This document shows, piece by piece, positions 1 through 10,289 of a DNA stretch of 47,160 bases. The position numbers and the translations under genes were made by a program. Below the pieces are notes generated by a model, which was given only the letters and a program-made list of their open reading frames with translations, ran no database searches and was not told where the DNA came from. Source of the stretch: Porphyra umbilicalis (Eukaryota; Rhodophyta; Bangiophyceae; Bangiales; Bangiaceae). The first letter of the stretch is position 1; each line of letters begins with the position of its first letter. The DNA lies in contig KV919213.1 of the NCBI GenBank assembly GCA_002049455.2, forward strand, positions 1 through 47,160, read 5' to 3'.

Positions 1-2
1 TG

Positions 3-1032
3 CCGTCCCTGCCGCCGATTGATGCGGCGACGCGGCGGTTTTGTTCGACGCGCGCGCTGCAGCCGCCCGTCGGCGGCGGGCGCCTGTCGCCGACCGCCGC
101 GTCGATCAAGGCGCAGTATGAGTGTGGGTGTCGGCAGCCCGACGTGTATGAGGCGGCGGAAAACCCGCGCGTCTCGGTCGTCGTGCAGTCGTTCAACCAC
201 GGGCGGAATGTGGGGGCGTTGGCGGCGGCGCTCAAAGCCGCGTCGGCCATTGGCGAGGTCATTGTTTGTGAGGACGGCTCGACCGACGGCTCCCTGGCGG
301 CGTGGACGGACGCGCTGCGGGGCGTCGAGCACTTTGTCGTCACGTCCAACGACTTGCACGAGGTGCGCTGCTACAACCGGGCGCTGCGCATGACGAGCGC
401 CGACTTTGTGGTGTTCCTCCAAGACGACGACCTGCCGCCCGCGTCCAACAACTGGGTCCACGCCGCGACCGCCCTCTTTGACGCGGACCCCGACTTGGAC
501 GTGCTCTCGGGGTTCATCGGGCAGCTGTGGGACGCGTCGGGGGCGGGCGCGGAGTTTGGGGAAGCCCAATCCGACCACGGGGGCCTGCGCAAGGGCCCCA
601 CGCAGCGCATCCCCACGCTGTCGCCGGCGACCGCGGCGCCGTTTATGTACGTGGAGTGTGGGTGGGCGGCGCCCCTGTGGGTCCGCTCGGCGGCCGTCCG
701 CCGCACCGGCGGCCTCGACGTGGAGCTGTTTGCGGCCGGCGAGCCGGGCGTGTGGCAAGACTGCGTCCTCAGCTACGCCGCCTGGGCGGCGGGCGGCCGC
801 GTCGGCGTGTACGACGCGGGCTTCCGCCGCGGCGTCGGCGGCCACGGCACGACGCGGGGGGCGAGCGGGGGGAGCGGCGGGCCAAGGTGTGGCTCAAGGC
901 GCGCGCCAAGGTGGAAGCGCAGTGGGATCGGGCGCACGTGCGGGAGCTGGCGATGGACCTCAACCGGCGGCGGCTGCGGCGTCGGTATGGGGGGGGGGGG
1001 GGGGGCGCAACGCCACCGCGGGGGGGGGGTGA
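3..1032 (+). CDS. Family 2 glycosyltransferase, 5'-truncated and frame-broken
   Basis: GT-A fold glycosyltransferase, likely transferring a sugar from a nucleotide-sugar donor in the secretory pathway; substrate unknown. The frame is open from position 3, so the N-terminus lies outside the window. Visible motifs are the first beta strand VSVVVQSFNHG (from about 168), the donor-binding strand EVIVCEDGSTDGS (about 258-296), and a DDD metal-binding triad in FVVFLQDDDLPP (about 408-440), followed by QDCVLSYAAW, an acceptor-side segment. Near 856-872 two G6 runs occur and the coding signal moves to another frame, which continues RAKVWLKARAKVEAQWDRAHVRELAMDLNRR to about 985. The real protein therefore needs a one-base correction or a tiny intron there. 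After 985 long G runs make the end unreadable; a stop at 1030-1032 in a third frame is my best guess for the 3' end. Family assignment is firm; termini are not. Confidence 0.75.
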
Positions 1033-1250
1033 ACGGGGGGGCGGGGGGGGGGGAGGGTGGGGGGCGTTGGCCTGTGCGGGTGCCTGCCCGCCGCGAGGGG
1101 CGGTCCGCCCCGCGCCCCCCTGCCGGTCGCTGGCGCGGCGCCGGGCGGGCGGGGGCGGCGCTGCGCGCACCCGTGAGGCGTGGCGTGCGCCGTGCCCACG
1201 TGGGTGGGGTGCCCGCCGGGCGGGCGAGGGGGGGGGGAGGTGACGGCGCC
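985..1250. repeat. Poly-G-rich low-complexity tract
   Basis: A run of long G homopolymers separated by a few other bases follows the last recognisable glycosyltransferase codons. No frame has protein-like composition. It probably holds the very end of the GT2 gene plus 3' sequence, and is a likely place for assembly errors. Confidence 0.6.
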
Positions 1251-2009
1251 GCCCGACGGCGGCGCACGCACGCGGTGGCGGTGGCGCAACGGGTCGCCGC
1301 TCACGCGGTCGGCCGTGCGCGGTGGGGTTTGCGACGGGTGCGGGTGCAGACAAAGGCCATGCAAGCTCCGCCACGTTGCCGTCCTGTCCACCCGTGCCGG
1401 GTGGGGAAGCGGGTGCTTCCGCACCGACGGGACCGCCAGACGGCCCACTGCCCACGGCGTCCGACGCGGAGCTGGCGCGCGGCGCGCGAGCGCGGCAGCG
1501 ATGCGGGGGTACCTCGGACGAGGTCGTCCCCGTGCGCCCCCCGCCCCGTGTCACGCGTCCCGTGGCGGCGGGGCCACCCGCGCACGGGGGAGGCCCCGCC
1601 GCGGGCGCCCCGACGCCACGGAGGCCCACAGGCGCCGCGAGGCCGAGCGGCAGACGGCACAGACGGCCGCCAGCCGTCTGCCGTCGCCCTCCGTGTCTCG
1701 TCGTGGGGGCTTGGCCGCCACACGCCCACGGTCGACGCGTCGCTCACCTCGGCCGGCGGCGGGTGCCTTTTTTTTTTTTTTCCAGCCCAGCACAGGCCGC
1801 TGTCCCGCCTCCCCGCCAATCCGCCACGTCAGCTTGCCGTACGGGTTTTACTATCTTGCTCCATCGGCCAAATCCGTGGGCACGATTCTCGTGACAATGC
1901 AGCTTGTCGTGGACGGACCACGCCACCGCATCGCCGGCCCTCCCGCTTTCACCAACTCTCACCACCTCGCCGTCTCGCGCCCTCCCCCCCCACCGTCTCG
2001 CCCCAACGA
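1251..2009. other. Intergenic region between GT2 and the peptidase gene
   Basis: GC-rich sequence lying between the 3' ends of two convergent genes. It contains a T13 tract at about 1768-1780 and a less GC-rich stretch at about 1840-1910. Open frames exist on both strands but have arginine/proline-rich chance composition and no recognisable domain. I see no gene here. Confidence 0.5.
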
Positions 2010-4496
2010 CTAATCATGCATGCTGTGCCGCGCCAGCAGCCACGCCAACTCAAACGACCGCTCTCGCCAGTACTTGTACCGGTCGCTCGCGCTGAAGTGT
2101 CCCGAGTCGAGGTCGCATTTGAAGAGGATCGGCCGCGCGCGCGCGTCGGCAGACGTCGCGGCGCGGAGTTTGGCCACCATCTTGGCCGCCTCCCAGTAGC
2201 CGACGCGCGGGTCGTTGAGGCCCGCCGTAAAGAGGACGGCGGGGTACGCCACCCCGTCGCGCACATTGTCTACCGGCGAGTAGGCGGCAATGTCCTTGAA
2301 GCCCTTCTCGGTGTTGGGATTGCCCCACTCGAGCCACTCACCACACGACAGTGGGATAGAACTGTCGGCCATGGTCGTGAGCACGTCGACAAACGGAACG
2401 CCTGCAATGGCCCCGTTGAACAGGTCTGGCGCCATGTTGAGCACCGCCCCGACAAGGAGCCCACCCGCGGAGCGCCCCTCGATGGTCAGCTGGGCGGGGC
2501 TGGTCACTCGACGCTCCACCAGGGAGCGGCCGCAGGCGATAAAGTCGGTAAAAGTCAAAACCTTTGTGCCAAACTTGGCCGACTCGTACCAGGTGCGACC
2601 CATCTCCCCGCCGCCTCGCACATGGGCGACGACGTACATGACGCCGCGGTCGAGCAGCGGCAACATCGTCGCCGAGAAAGAGGGGTCAATGGAGATTTCG
2701 TAGCTGCCATAGCCGTAGAGGTGGGTCGCTTGAGGCGTTCCAGCCGCCGCCCGCTTGTCAATCCGGTACACGGCCGACATGGGGATGACCGTCCCGTCGT
2801 CGGCCGTCGCCTCCCACCGCTCCGACCGATAAAGGGAGCGGTCGTACGCCGGCACGGGCTTCTCTTTGAGCAGCGTGCGGGCGTGCGTCACGCCGTCATA
2901 CGCCCACGTCTGCCGCGGCGTCGTCATGGACGAGTAGCCAAAGCGAAAGGAGCGGGAGTGGAACTCGGCGCCGTAGGCACCCGAGACCACGTACGCCTCT
3001 TCATCAAAGTCGAGCATCTTGCGGGCGGCAACGTCGAGCGTGCGCGGGCCGTCGCCGTCGCCAGTCAAGGGCACGACTGACAGGCGAGTGAAGCCCCCCT
3101 TGCGCAGGTGCAACACCGCGTAACGTGCAAAGCACTCCACCGAGTCGACCTTGACCGCCGCGTCGTATGGCAGCACGTCCTCCCACGTCGCTGCGCCCGG
3201 CGCGCCGACAGTCGTGGCGGCGAGCATAAAGTTGGTCGCTCCCCCGCGATTGGTGACGACGAGCAGCGTCTCGCCGCCCGCGTGCGTCACGTCGTACAGC
3301 ACGCCCGGCACGCGGGGCTCGACGAGCACCGACGGTGGGGCGGGCGCACCCGCCGCCCGCGCCGCTGCCTCGGCGTCCAAGTCGACCCAGTGCACCTCAG
3401 ACGTTTCGGAGCTGCCGCTGCCGAAAAACATGAAGCGGTTGGAGACGGACTTGGAGACAAAAGCGGAGAAGACCTCGTCGTCCTCTGTGTGGAGGCAATC
3501 GTCAACGGGCTCGGTGGTGGCGCTCGCACCCGTGTCCGCGTCGCGCGACGCAAACGTGCGCCGCCACACCTTGTTCTGCCGGTGCGCCTCGTCGAGCGTC
3601 CCGTAAAAGAGGGTGGTGTTGTCCCGCCCCCACTCCATGCCTCCACTCGTTTCTTTGATCGTGTCGACCGGCCGCTCGACGCCCGTCGCGATGTGACGCA
3701 CCCGCACCTCGTACGTTTCGTAGCCGGTCACGTCGACCGAGTAGGCTACAAACGCGTGGTCGGGCGACGGGATGACCGACCGCACGGAAAAGTGCTTGGC
3801 GCCCTTGGCGAGGACGTTGGCGTCGAGGTACACCTCCTCCCCGCTGAGCGCATCATCTGCCCATGTCACCTGCCCTTCGTCGGGCACCGTCACACCGCCA
3901 GAAGTGCCGTCCGCATCCAGGCCGGCAATCGCCTTGCGGCAGTACAGGGTGTACGCCTTGCCCTCCACGGTGCGGGTGTAGTAGAGAAAGCCGCCTACCT
4001 TGTACGGCGCCGCCTCGTCCGTCTGCTGCACGTGCGACAGCATCTCCTGGTAGATGCGCTTGCGGAGACCCCGCTGGTCTTTGGTCACGTAGTTGGTGTA
4101 CGCGTTCTCCGCCTTCAGGTGCGCAATCACGTCCTTGTCCGACCGCGTGTCGTCACGGAGCCAATAGAGGTCGTCGACGCCGGTGCGGGGGGGGTCCATC
4201 AGATTGTCTCCGCGGGCCTCCCCGTCGACCTTGCCAAACTTGAGCGTGTGCGGGAGCCGCGCGGGCACGGGCGGCGTCGACCGCATCGGGCCGTACGTGA
4301 CGCGCCGCGCAATGGCCGCTGCCGCGGTCGACGCGAGCGCGACGCCGACGCTGACCATCAGCCGCGACGGGCCGCCACCGCCACCGGCGCCACCGGCGCC
4401 ACCGGCAGGGGACGCATCGCGGGCGGGGCTGCGGGGCCGCGCCGGCGGGTGGCCGTCGGGCGACCGGCGCGGCGGATCCGCTGGCACTGGCGGCAT
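2010..4496 (-). CDS. Prolyl oligopeptidase family serine peptidase (oligopeptidase B type)
   Basis: Clan SC, family S9A serine peptidase; oligopeptidase B members cut short peptides after basic residues. About 828 aa, longer than bacterial oligopeptidase B (about 690 aa) because of an N-terminal extension with a hydrophobic stretch (MVSVGVALASTAAAAIA), possibly a targeting or anchor segment. The N-terminal beta-propeller begins near DDLYWLRDDTRSDKDVIAHL. The C-terminal hydrolase carries YGYGSYE, HVRGGGEMGRTWYE, the nucleophile serine in GRSAGG (residue about 676), the Asp in NDPRVGYWEAAK (about 764) and the His in DSGHFSASDRYKYW (about 799). All three catalytic residues are present. The start chosen is the ATG at 4496; another in-frame ATG at 4583 is possible. 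The frame stays open to 4802, but there the sequence becomes AT-rich and looks untranslated. No intron is needed. Confidence 0.92.
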   Translation of the reverse strand: MPPVPADPPRRSPDGHPPARPRSPARDASPAGGAGGAGGGGGPSRLMVSVGVALASTAAAAIARRVTYGPMRSTPPVPARLPHTLKFGKVDGEARGDNLMDPPRTGVDDLYWLRDDTRSDKDVIAHLKAENAYTNYVTKDQRGLRKRIYQEMLSHVQQTDEAAPYKVGGFLYYTRTVEGKAYTLYCRKAIAGLDADGTSGGVTVPDEGQVTWADDALSGEEVYLDANVLAKGAKHFSVRSVIPSPDHAFVAYSVDVTGYETYEVRVRHIATGVERPVDTIKETSGGMEWGRDNTTLFYGTLDEAHRQNKVWRRTFASRDADTGASATTEPVDDCLHTEDDEVFSAFVSKSVSNRFMFFGSGSSETSEVHWVDLDAEAAARAAGAPAPPSVLVEPRVPGVLYDVTHAGGETLLVVTNRGGATNFMLAATTVGAPGAATWEDVLPYDAAVKVDSVECFARYAVLHLRKGGFTRLSVVPLTGDGDGPRTLDVAARKMLDFDEEAYVVSGAYGAEFHSRSFRFGYSSMTTPRQTWAYDGVTHARTLLKEKPVPAYDRSLYRSERWEATADDGTVIPMSAVYRIDKRAAAGTPQATHLYGYGSYEISIDPSFSATMLPLLDRGVMYVVAHVRGGGEMGRTWYESAKFGTKVLTFTDFIACGRSLVERRVTSPAQLTIEGRSAGGLLVGAVLNMAPDLFNGAIAGVPFVDVLTTMADSSIPLSCGEWLEWGNPNTEKGFKDIAAYSPVDNVRDGVAYPAVLFTAGLNDPRVGYWEAAKMVAKLRAATSADARARPILFKCDLDSGHFSASDRYKYWRERSFELAWLLARHSMHD

Positions 4497-6489
4497 AGTG
4501 ACGGAGACGATCGGATCCTCGGCAGCAACGCCGTTCGTCGACGTTGCCCGTACCTCGTGCAGATGGCCCCGGTGACACCGCATGGGCGACGCGGGAGAAG
4601 GGCGTCGGCAGGAGGGGGCATAGTAAGGGGGCGGTCGCGGGCGGGAGCAAGGCGGCACAGTGGCAGCAAGACCTCGTGATGAGTCAACGAGAGAAGAAAA
4701 CTGGCTCAAGACCAAGCGATTACATAAAAAATACATTGCAGCTGAGTCGTTGAAAGTACCATCGACACATTCCAGACAAATAAAAGAAAAACAGGCGCCC
4801 ATGTGGAAAATCAGTAACTAGAAGCTCACAAGAAAGCCGAGGACCAAGCACACCGCTCAGCAACACACCGGACCTTGCGCGTAGTGCCCTTTGCCCTACT
4901 GGAACTGAGCCGCTGTCTAGTAGCGGAGCCGATGACCCCACTACTGCACCAGGCGCGGCTACTCTCTTCGCATCTTTTCACGCGAGGGGAGGCTCTGAAC
5001 GGGGGGGTATCTGCTGTCGATGGCTCCCACTCGGGGCTCATTCGTGGTTGACTGGGTCTTCCAAATTTGATGGAGCGACGTGGCATCCAGGCAAGCTGCA
5101 GGTTCCGGCACAGCGACAGCCACTCATGGGGAGCGGACATCTTTCTATTGGTCCAGGGAACGGTTTTGGTCTTTTCTGTGCTGAAGTCTCCGCTACACAC
5201 GTGTCCTACGTGCTTGTGAACGAGGCCGACCCAAACTTACATAGCGATCGATTGAACGAAATATTATATATGGTGTCGAATTGAGATCCTTGGTGACTAA
5301 TCCGACAAGGCTTCCGAACACAGAAATCACCGAATTCAATTGTGTTTTTCACTGAAGCAGTGCCGTGGTCGTACTTGTATTGACGAGATACTCGAGCAGG
5401 GCACAGTAGTAGAAGAGAGATGGGGGCGTACCAGGAGAAACAAGAGGTGAGCACGAGGACGCCCTTGTCATTGACACTGGCGTGTACCCGGACTTTTGGT
5501 GATGTAGAGTAATACAGAAGATTGGGCCAGGTCATCCCTAAACGTCATCTTCCAGTGTGAAACGAAATCATCATCTGACTGCACGTCCCTAGCCGCCACG
5601 CACCTGAAGAGTGGGGGCCCGCTCACGACTCCTCTGGCGCTCGGGGCATGTGTGCTGGCTCCGTGCTGTTGCCCCCGCCCCCCCTCGCAGCCCACGTGCG
5701 CCGCGCGCCGAGTGCGGGTGTGCCCGTCGGCCTCCATCTCGGCGGCGCCCGTCGATCCCCCGGGCGTGCCCGCGCCGAGCACCGGGCGGCGGCGTCCCCT
5801 GCGGCGGTCGGCGCCGCGTTACGTTGCGTCGCGTCGCGTTGCGTCTCCGGTGGGTGTTCGGGTTCCTTCCATCGTCGTCGAGTGAATCGGGTTCTTCGCT
5901 TGCCAAGCGGAGCCCGGACGGGGGGGGGTGGGGGTGCGGCCGGCAGGTGCGACCCGTTCTGCCGGTTAGTTGTCCCCGTCACCTCGTGGACTGTCACCTG
6001 GCGCTCGCCTTTTCTCGAGGTCGGTGTTGGTGCTCCCGTGTACGCGGTTTGTGGTGGTGTGTGCTCCCGTCGCCGGGCGGCGTGCGTGCAGCCTGGAGGG
6101 CGGGGGTCGCCCAGTCGCGGCGCGGGGGGCGTCGGCCGCCGGTTTCCCGCCGCCGCCATTGTTGCAGCCGTTGCCAGTCGGCTGCATCGTATCACCGCGG
6201 GCGGGTCGGGTGGCCCCAGAGCTGGTCACGTCGTTCCACTGGAGGCTCTCGTCACCGCGGTTTGCGGGTGTCGACGCGTGCTTGACGTCTTGCGGCGACG
6301 TCGGGTTTGCGGGGTAGTGGCCGCTCCCCGGAACGCGGCCCATTTTGCCGTTCGGCGCTGCGCCGTGCAGCGGTGGTAGCAGCGACGGCGGTAGTTGCAG
6401 TTTTGGTCCCTTCTGGCTCTTCCTAGCGCAGCTTTGCCTTCGCCGCACGCTTAGCTCGTGTTTGCTACTAGACCCCGTGGGGGGGTGCC
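4497..6489. other. Divergent intergenic region between the peptidase and MED15
   Basis: Shared upstream region of two divergently transcribed genes. About 4680-5600 is clearly richer in A/T than the rest of the window and contains only short frames without recognisable domains (minus strand 4826-5200 and 5206-5535). About 5600-6480 is again GC-rich with chance frames on both strands. It should hold both promoters and 5' leaders; I could not identify a specific promoter element. Confidence 0.5.
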
Positions 6490-9400
6490 ATGGCGGACCA
6501 AGGCCATGCATGGCGGGCATCGATGAGCGTCGACGACCGCATTAAGATCAGCACGCATGTCATGGGCAAGCTTCAGCAATACTACCCGAACATTCCTCGA
6601 GCTGTACGTATTGGGCCGTCGGCCCCCGCGGCTCGACTCAACTTGCATACTTGCGTGCCGCGCTGTGGGTGGAGTGGCGCAGTGAACTCGTTTGTCGTTG
6701 CCGTGCGCATTGCAGTTGGGTCGCCACGGGAGTGTAGTCCCGTCAGTACACGTGCTGCAGGTGTCTCGCACCGCTCGCTGTGGCCTTTGCTCGCGCCCAG
6801 GTGCATGCTCATTTGCTGACCTTACGTTGCCACTTGTCTCGGTATTCTCTCCCTGGATGGTTGCGCGTTGTGCTGGTATTGTATGTACGCTCACTCCTGT
6901 CCTGGCCGGCATGGTGGCGACCATTTCGGTACGACATTGGCATTTCCCCCGTCTAGACGCTCGAGGAGAACTCCCGGATGTTTGAGAATCAGGTCTTCAT
7001 GCGCGCGACCAATCGCTCCGATTATCTGCTCCAGGTCGCCAAAGGCATTGACGACGTAGAGGAGCAGGTGAACCAGGCTGCCCGCAAGGCCGCTGCCACT
7101 GCTGAGGCCGCTGCCGCTGCTGCTGCTGCTGCTGCTCCCCCTGCTGCGGCCCAAAGTTCCACTTCCTTTGCGGTGGAGGAGGAGGCCCAACGTGCTGCTC
7201 GCGCTTCTGCTGCTGCAGCTGCCGCCGCCGCCGCCGCGGCCGCTGCCAACCAAAAACAACAACAGGAGCAACAAGAAAACCTCTTGCTCCAACAACAAGA
7301 ACAGCGTCGCCAATTACAAGAACACCAGCTACGGCAGCAACATGTGCAACAGCAACAGCAGAGACAGCAGCAGGAGATGCTCCAACGACTTCAGTCGCAG
7401 CGGCAAAGCCCTAAGACGGCTGCTGCGGCGACGGCGGCGATGTTTCAAAACCTCGAGCCCCTCCCCGCTGGCGTGCCCGAGCCGACGGCGGACCACTTTA
7501 TCCAGTTTATGAAGCAGGCGGCGGACCGGGGCATCGACTTGTCGGCGCACACGCCCGCGCAAATCAGGTCGATTCTCGCTGACTCGCTGCTGAAGCAGCA
7601 CCAAGTGGAACAGGTCAAGGTGCAGCAGCAACAACAGCAGCAGCAGCATCAGGCAGCGGCGGCAGCGGCAGCGGCGCAGCAGCAACAGCAGGCGGCAGCG
7701 GCGCAGGCACACCATTTGGAGCAGCAGCAAGTGTTGCAGGCGCGGCAACGGGCGGCAGCGGCAGCGGCAGCCAAGGCGGCGGCTGCCGCCGCGGCCAAGG
7801 CGTCAGTGGCGGCTTCAGGTGGACGGGGCGGCAGCTTTCCGGCTGCTGGCTTTTACAATGGGCCGGGCCTTCCCACGCACCCGGGAGGTCCGCAGCCACC
7901 ACCACCACCGCCGTCGGTGGTTCAACAGCAGCAAGCACAAAAACTCAAACAAGACCCGTCGGCGGCGGTGCGGCAGCGGGCACAAGCGGGCGCGCAACCA
8001 CACGGGCCGGCGGCGGCGGCAGCGGCAGCAGCGGCAGCAGCAGCCGTAGCGGCAGCAGGGGCGGCACAGCAGGGGTTCCCACATGGAGCTGCTGGGGGCG
8101 TGCGGACGTCGCCTACAGCGGGGGGGCAGCTGTTGCCGCCGCCACGGGCATTCTCCGAGGACCAGGCGGCGGTGTCTGCTTTTGCGCTAAATGGGCCGAC
8201 GGGAATGGCGGCCAGTACCAGCGCCGTGCCATCCGTCTCGGTCAACTCCAACACGGCGCGTGCCGGTGCCGCTGGCGCGGTAGACTCCCAGCCGGCCACG
8301 GGGGCGCCCGGCCCCGCGGGCGACACGCCAGTGGACGAGGAAGCGTTTTGGTCCAAGTTGGAGCGCATGCAGGTCAAGTACCGGCCAGCGCTGGTCAAGC
8401 TCTATCCCTTCATCGTGCAACTACAGAATCAGCAGCCGCCGGAGCGGAGGGACCCGTTCATCCACCACCTCCGCAGCTGCATGGCGGTTCTCAATCTCAA
8501 GCGCAAGTCCGGTCTCCCCCGTAACGTGACGGAAGCCTTCTTGGACAAGGCCGCCATCTTTGTTCACAAGGTTGTCGTCATGTACTCGCGGCATGTGAAC
8601 GAGAAGATTAAGGAGCACGTCTTACGGAGGGAGGCAGCGGCGGCCGCAGCGGCGGCGGGCGAAGCGGCATCACCGGCTTCTGGCGCTGCAGCGGCTGCGC
8701 CGGCGTTGCCTGTGGCGACGGCGGTGCCTACTGGTTTGGTGCCTGGTGTCCCTGCCCCGGCCTCGGCCATGGCGTTGGCACAGTCCGGATTGGTGCAGTC
8801 GGGCGCCTCGGCTCCCGTTACTGAGCCCGTGGCGCCCTCCACCCCAGTAGCGCCCGGTCCTGTGGCTGTTGCGCCTGGGGTGCGGCCACCAGGAGCGATG
8901 CCGGCGGTCGCCATGCCGCCTGCGCCTCCGCCTCGCGCGACACCTGCCGACACGAGCGCCGCCACCGTTGCTGCGCTATCGTCACCGTCGTCGCATGCTG
9001 CGCCCGCTACTGCGCATTTGACCGCGCCGGCGACACCTGGGCCTTCTCTTTTCGATTCGTCGTCGTCAGTGACGCCGCCCCCGCGCCCGTCTGTGACCAT
9101 GCCCGCACCGGCGCCTCTGGACAAAGCCCGCATCCAGCTGGAGCCCAACGTTAGCTCCCACGTGCAGCCGGCGGCCAAGCAGGCCAAGCCCGCGGTGCCG
9201 CCCGTACGACCAAAGGTGGAAAAGCCCGTGCCCCCCCCTCCGGCCCGAACGGCGAAGGCAGTGCAACAGCCGACGGTGGTAGTGCCCGGCGCTACCGCTG
9301 GCGCGGCGACGGCGGTTCCTACGAAGCCTGTACAGTCTGGGCCGCCTGCCGCACCGCCGCCGAAGCGGACCTCTGCCGAGCTGCTGAATTTGATGGACAC

Positions 9401-10289
9401 GCGTATTGCGGCGGCCGTTGCATCTACGCACGACATCAGCTCGTTTATCAACCGGAGCAAGCAAGAGCGAGTGTCTAACACGCTGGCACTACTGGGCTTG
9501 CCGGCGCCCCCGTCGACTACCTCCGAGTCGCCGCAATCATCGAGGTCATTGAATGCAGGTGCAGCGGCGGCGGCTGCATCCGGCAGCTCGTCCGCTAGGG
9601 CTCCGAATGATGTGGCTACCTCTGCTGGTTCTGCGGGAGCTGCACCTGGTGCCGCTGCTACAGCTGCGGCTACTGCTACGTCTGGCCGCCCGGCCGTGAA
9701 AGTCGATCCCGGGACCGGCACGGCCGTTGTTGCCAAGCAGCAAGCCGCGCGGGGAGCGAACTTGGCGCGGACGCTTGGTCAGGACCGGCAGTTGACGGCG
9801 GCGCAGCGAGCATTCCACGTCAATTCTCGCCCCATTAGCAAGAATCGTCGGCCTGCACGTAGCGATGCGGCTGTACCGGCGGCGGTTCGGCGGACGGTGG
9901 CGGTCGAGGTGGCGGCGTCAGCGGCGGAGTTTGCGTCCCTGGGCGTTGACGTGGTTTTGGCGGAAGAGTTTGGCTTGCCTGTTGTGGTGGCTACCGCGCT
10001 CAACGCGCCGGTGCCTGCGCCTCGCGTCCGCGTGCGGGTGTCTCTGGACTACCCCCGCGGCGGCGCGTCGTACACGCTTGAGTACCTGCCGTCGCCCCAT
10101 GGAAAGGAGCTGGTGCGGCTGGTCGACGTGCGCATCGCGCAGTGCCGGGCGCGCCACTTGTGCGCTGGCGTCGGAGTCGCGGCCACCCTCAAGGCTTGGG
10201 TGGCTGCCACACAAGCATGGGCCGACGCGCAGATGGAGGTGCCGGCCGTGGGTGCCGCACGCCCGGCCACGGATGCGGCGGCGGCTTGA
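6490..10289 (+). CDS. MED15: Mediator complex subunit 15 (KIX domain), two exons
   Basis: Tail-module subunit of Mediator that binds transcription activators through its KIX domain in the nucleus. Exon 1 (6490-6603) ends at donor GTACGT; the intron is 6604-6956, ending in a pyrimidine-rich stretch and TAG; exon 2 is 6957-10289. The splice is phase 0 and predicts about 1148 aa. The KIX domain is only visible after splicing: WRASMSVDDRIKISTHVMGK and LQQYYPNIPRA in exon 1, joined to TLEENSRMFENQVFMRATNR and SDYLLQVAKGIDDVEEQV in exon 2, matching plant MED15 KIX helices. A long Gln/Ala-rich region (about residues 70-430) follows, then a conserved central segment (FWSKLERMQVKYRPALVKLY, about 497-590), a Pro/Ala linker and a C-terminal folded domain (about 990-1135, with VSLDYPRGGASYTLEYLP). 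Kozak-like context at the start is weak; the stop is TGA at 10287-10289. Confidence 0.9.
7080..7810 (+). repeat. Gln/Ala trinucleotide repeat region inside MED15
   Basis: Interrupted CAG/CAA and GCN codon runs encode poly-Gln and poly-Ala tracts typical of MED15. The runs are impure, with mixed synonymous codons, so they are probably maintained at the protein level rather than being a recently expanded microsatellite. Confidence 0.8.

Noticed and set aside
856..872. Programmed ribosomal frameshifting as the cause of the frame changes
   Set aside because: The changes occur in four unrelated genes, always at G/C homopolymers of varied length and in different directions, without a slippery heptamer or a conserved downstream structure. 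Consensus error is simpler.
144..3080. A 978-codon plus-strand ORF starting at 144
   Set aside because: Only the first roughly 240 codons are glycosyltransferase. After the G runs it reads through intergenic DNA and antisense to the peptidase gene; it also begins at a non-ATG codon and the true frame is open from position 3.
3108..4679. 523-codon plus-strand ORF
   Set aside because: Antisense shadow of the peptidase gene, Arg/His/Val-rich with no domain.
4497..4802. N-terminal extension of the peptidase ORF to 4802
   Set aside because: The added stretch is AT-rich, lacks conserved residues and looks like 5' leader sequence.
5611..6379. Overlapping ORFs of up to 243 codons on both strands upstream of MED15
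   Set aside because: All three frames are open because of high GC; composition is Arg/Pro/Ser and no motif is seen.
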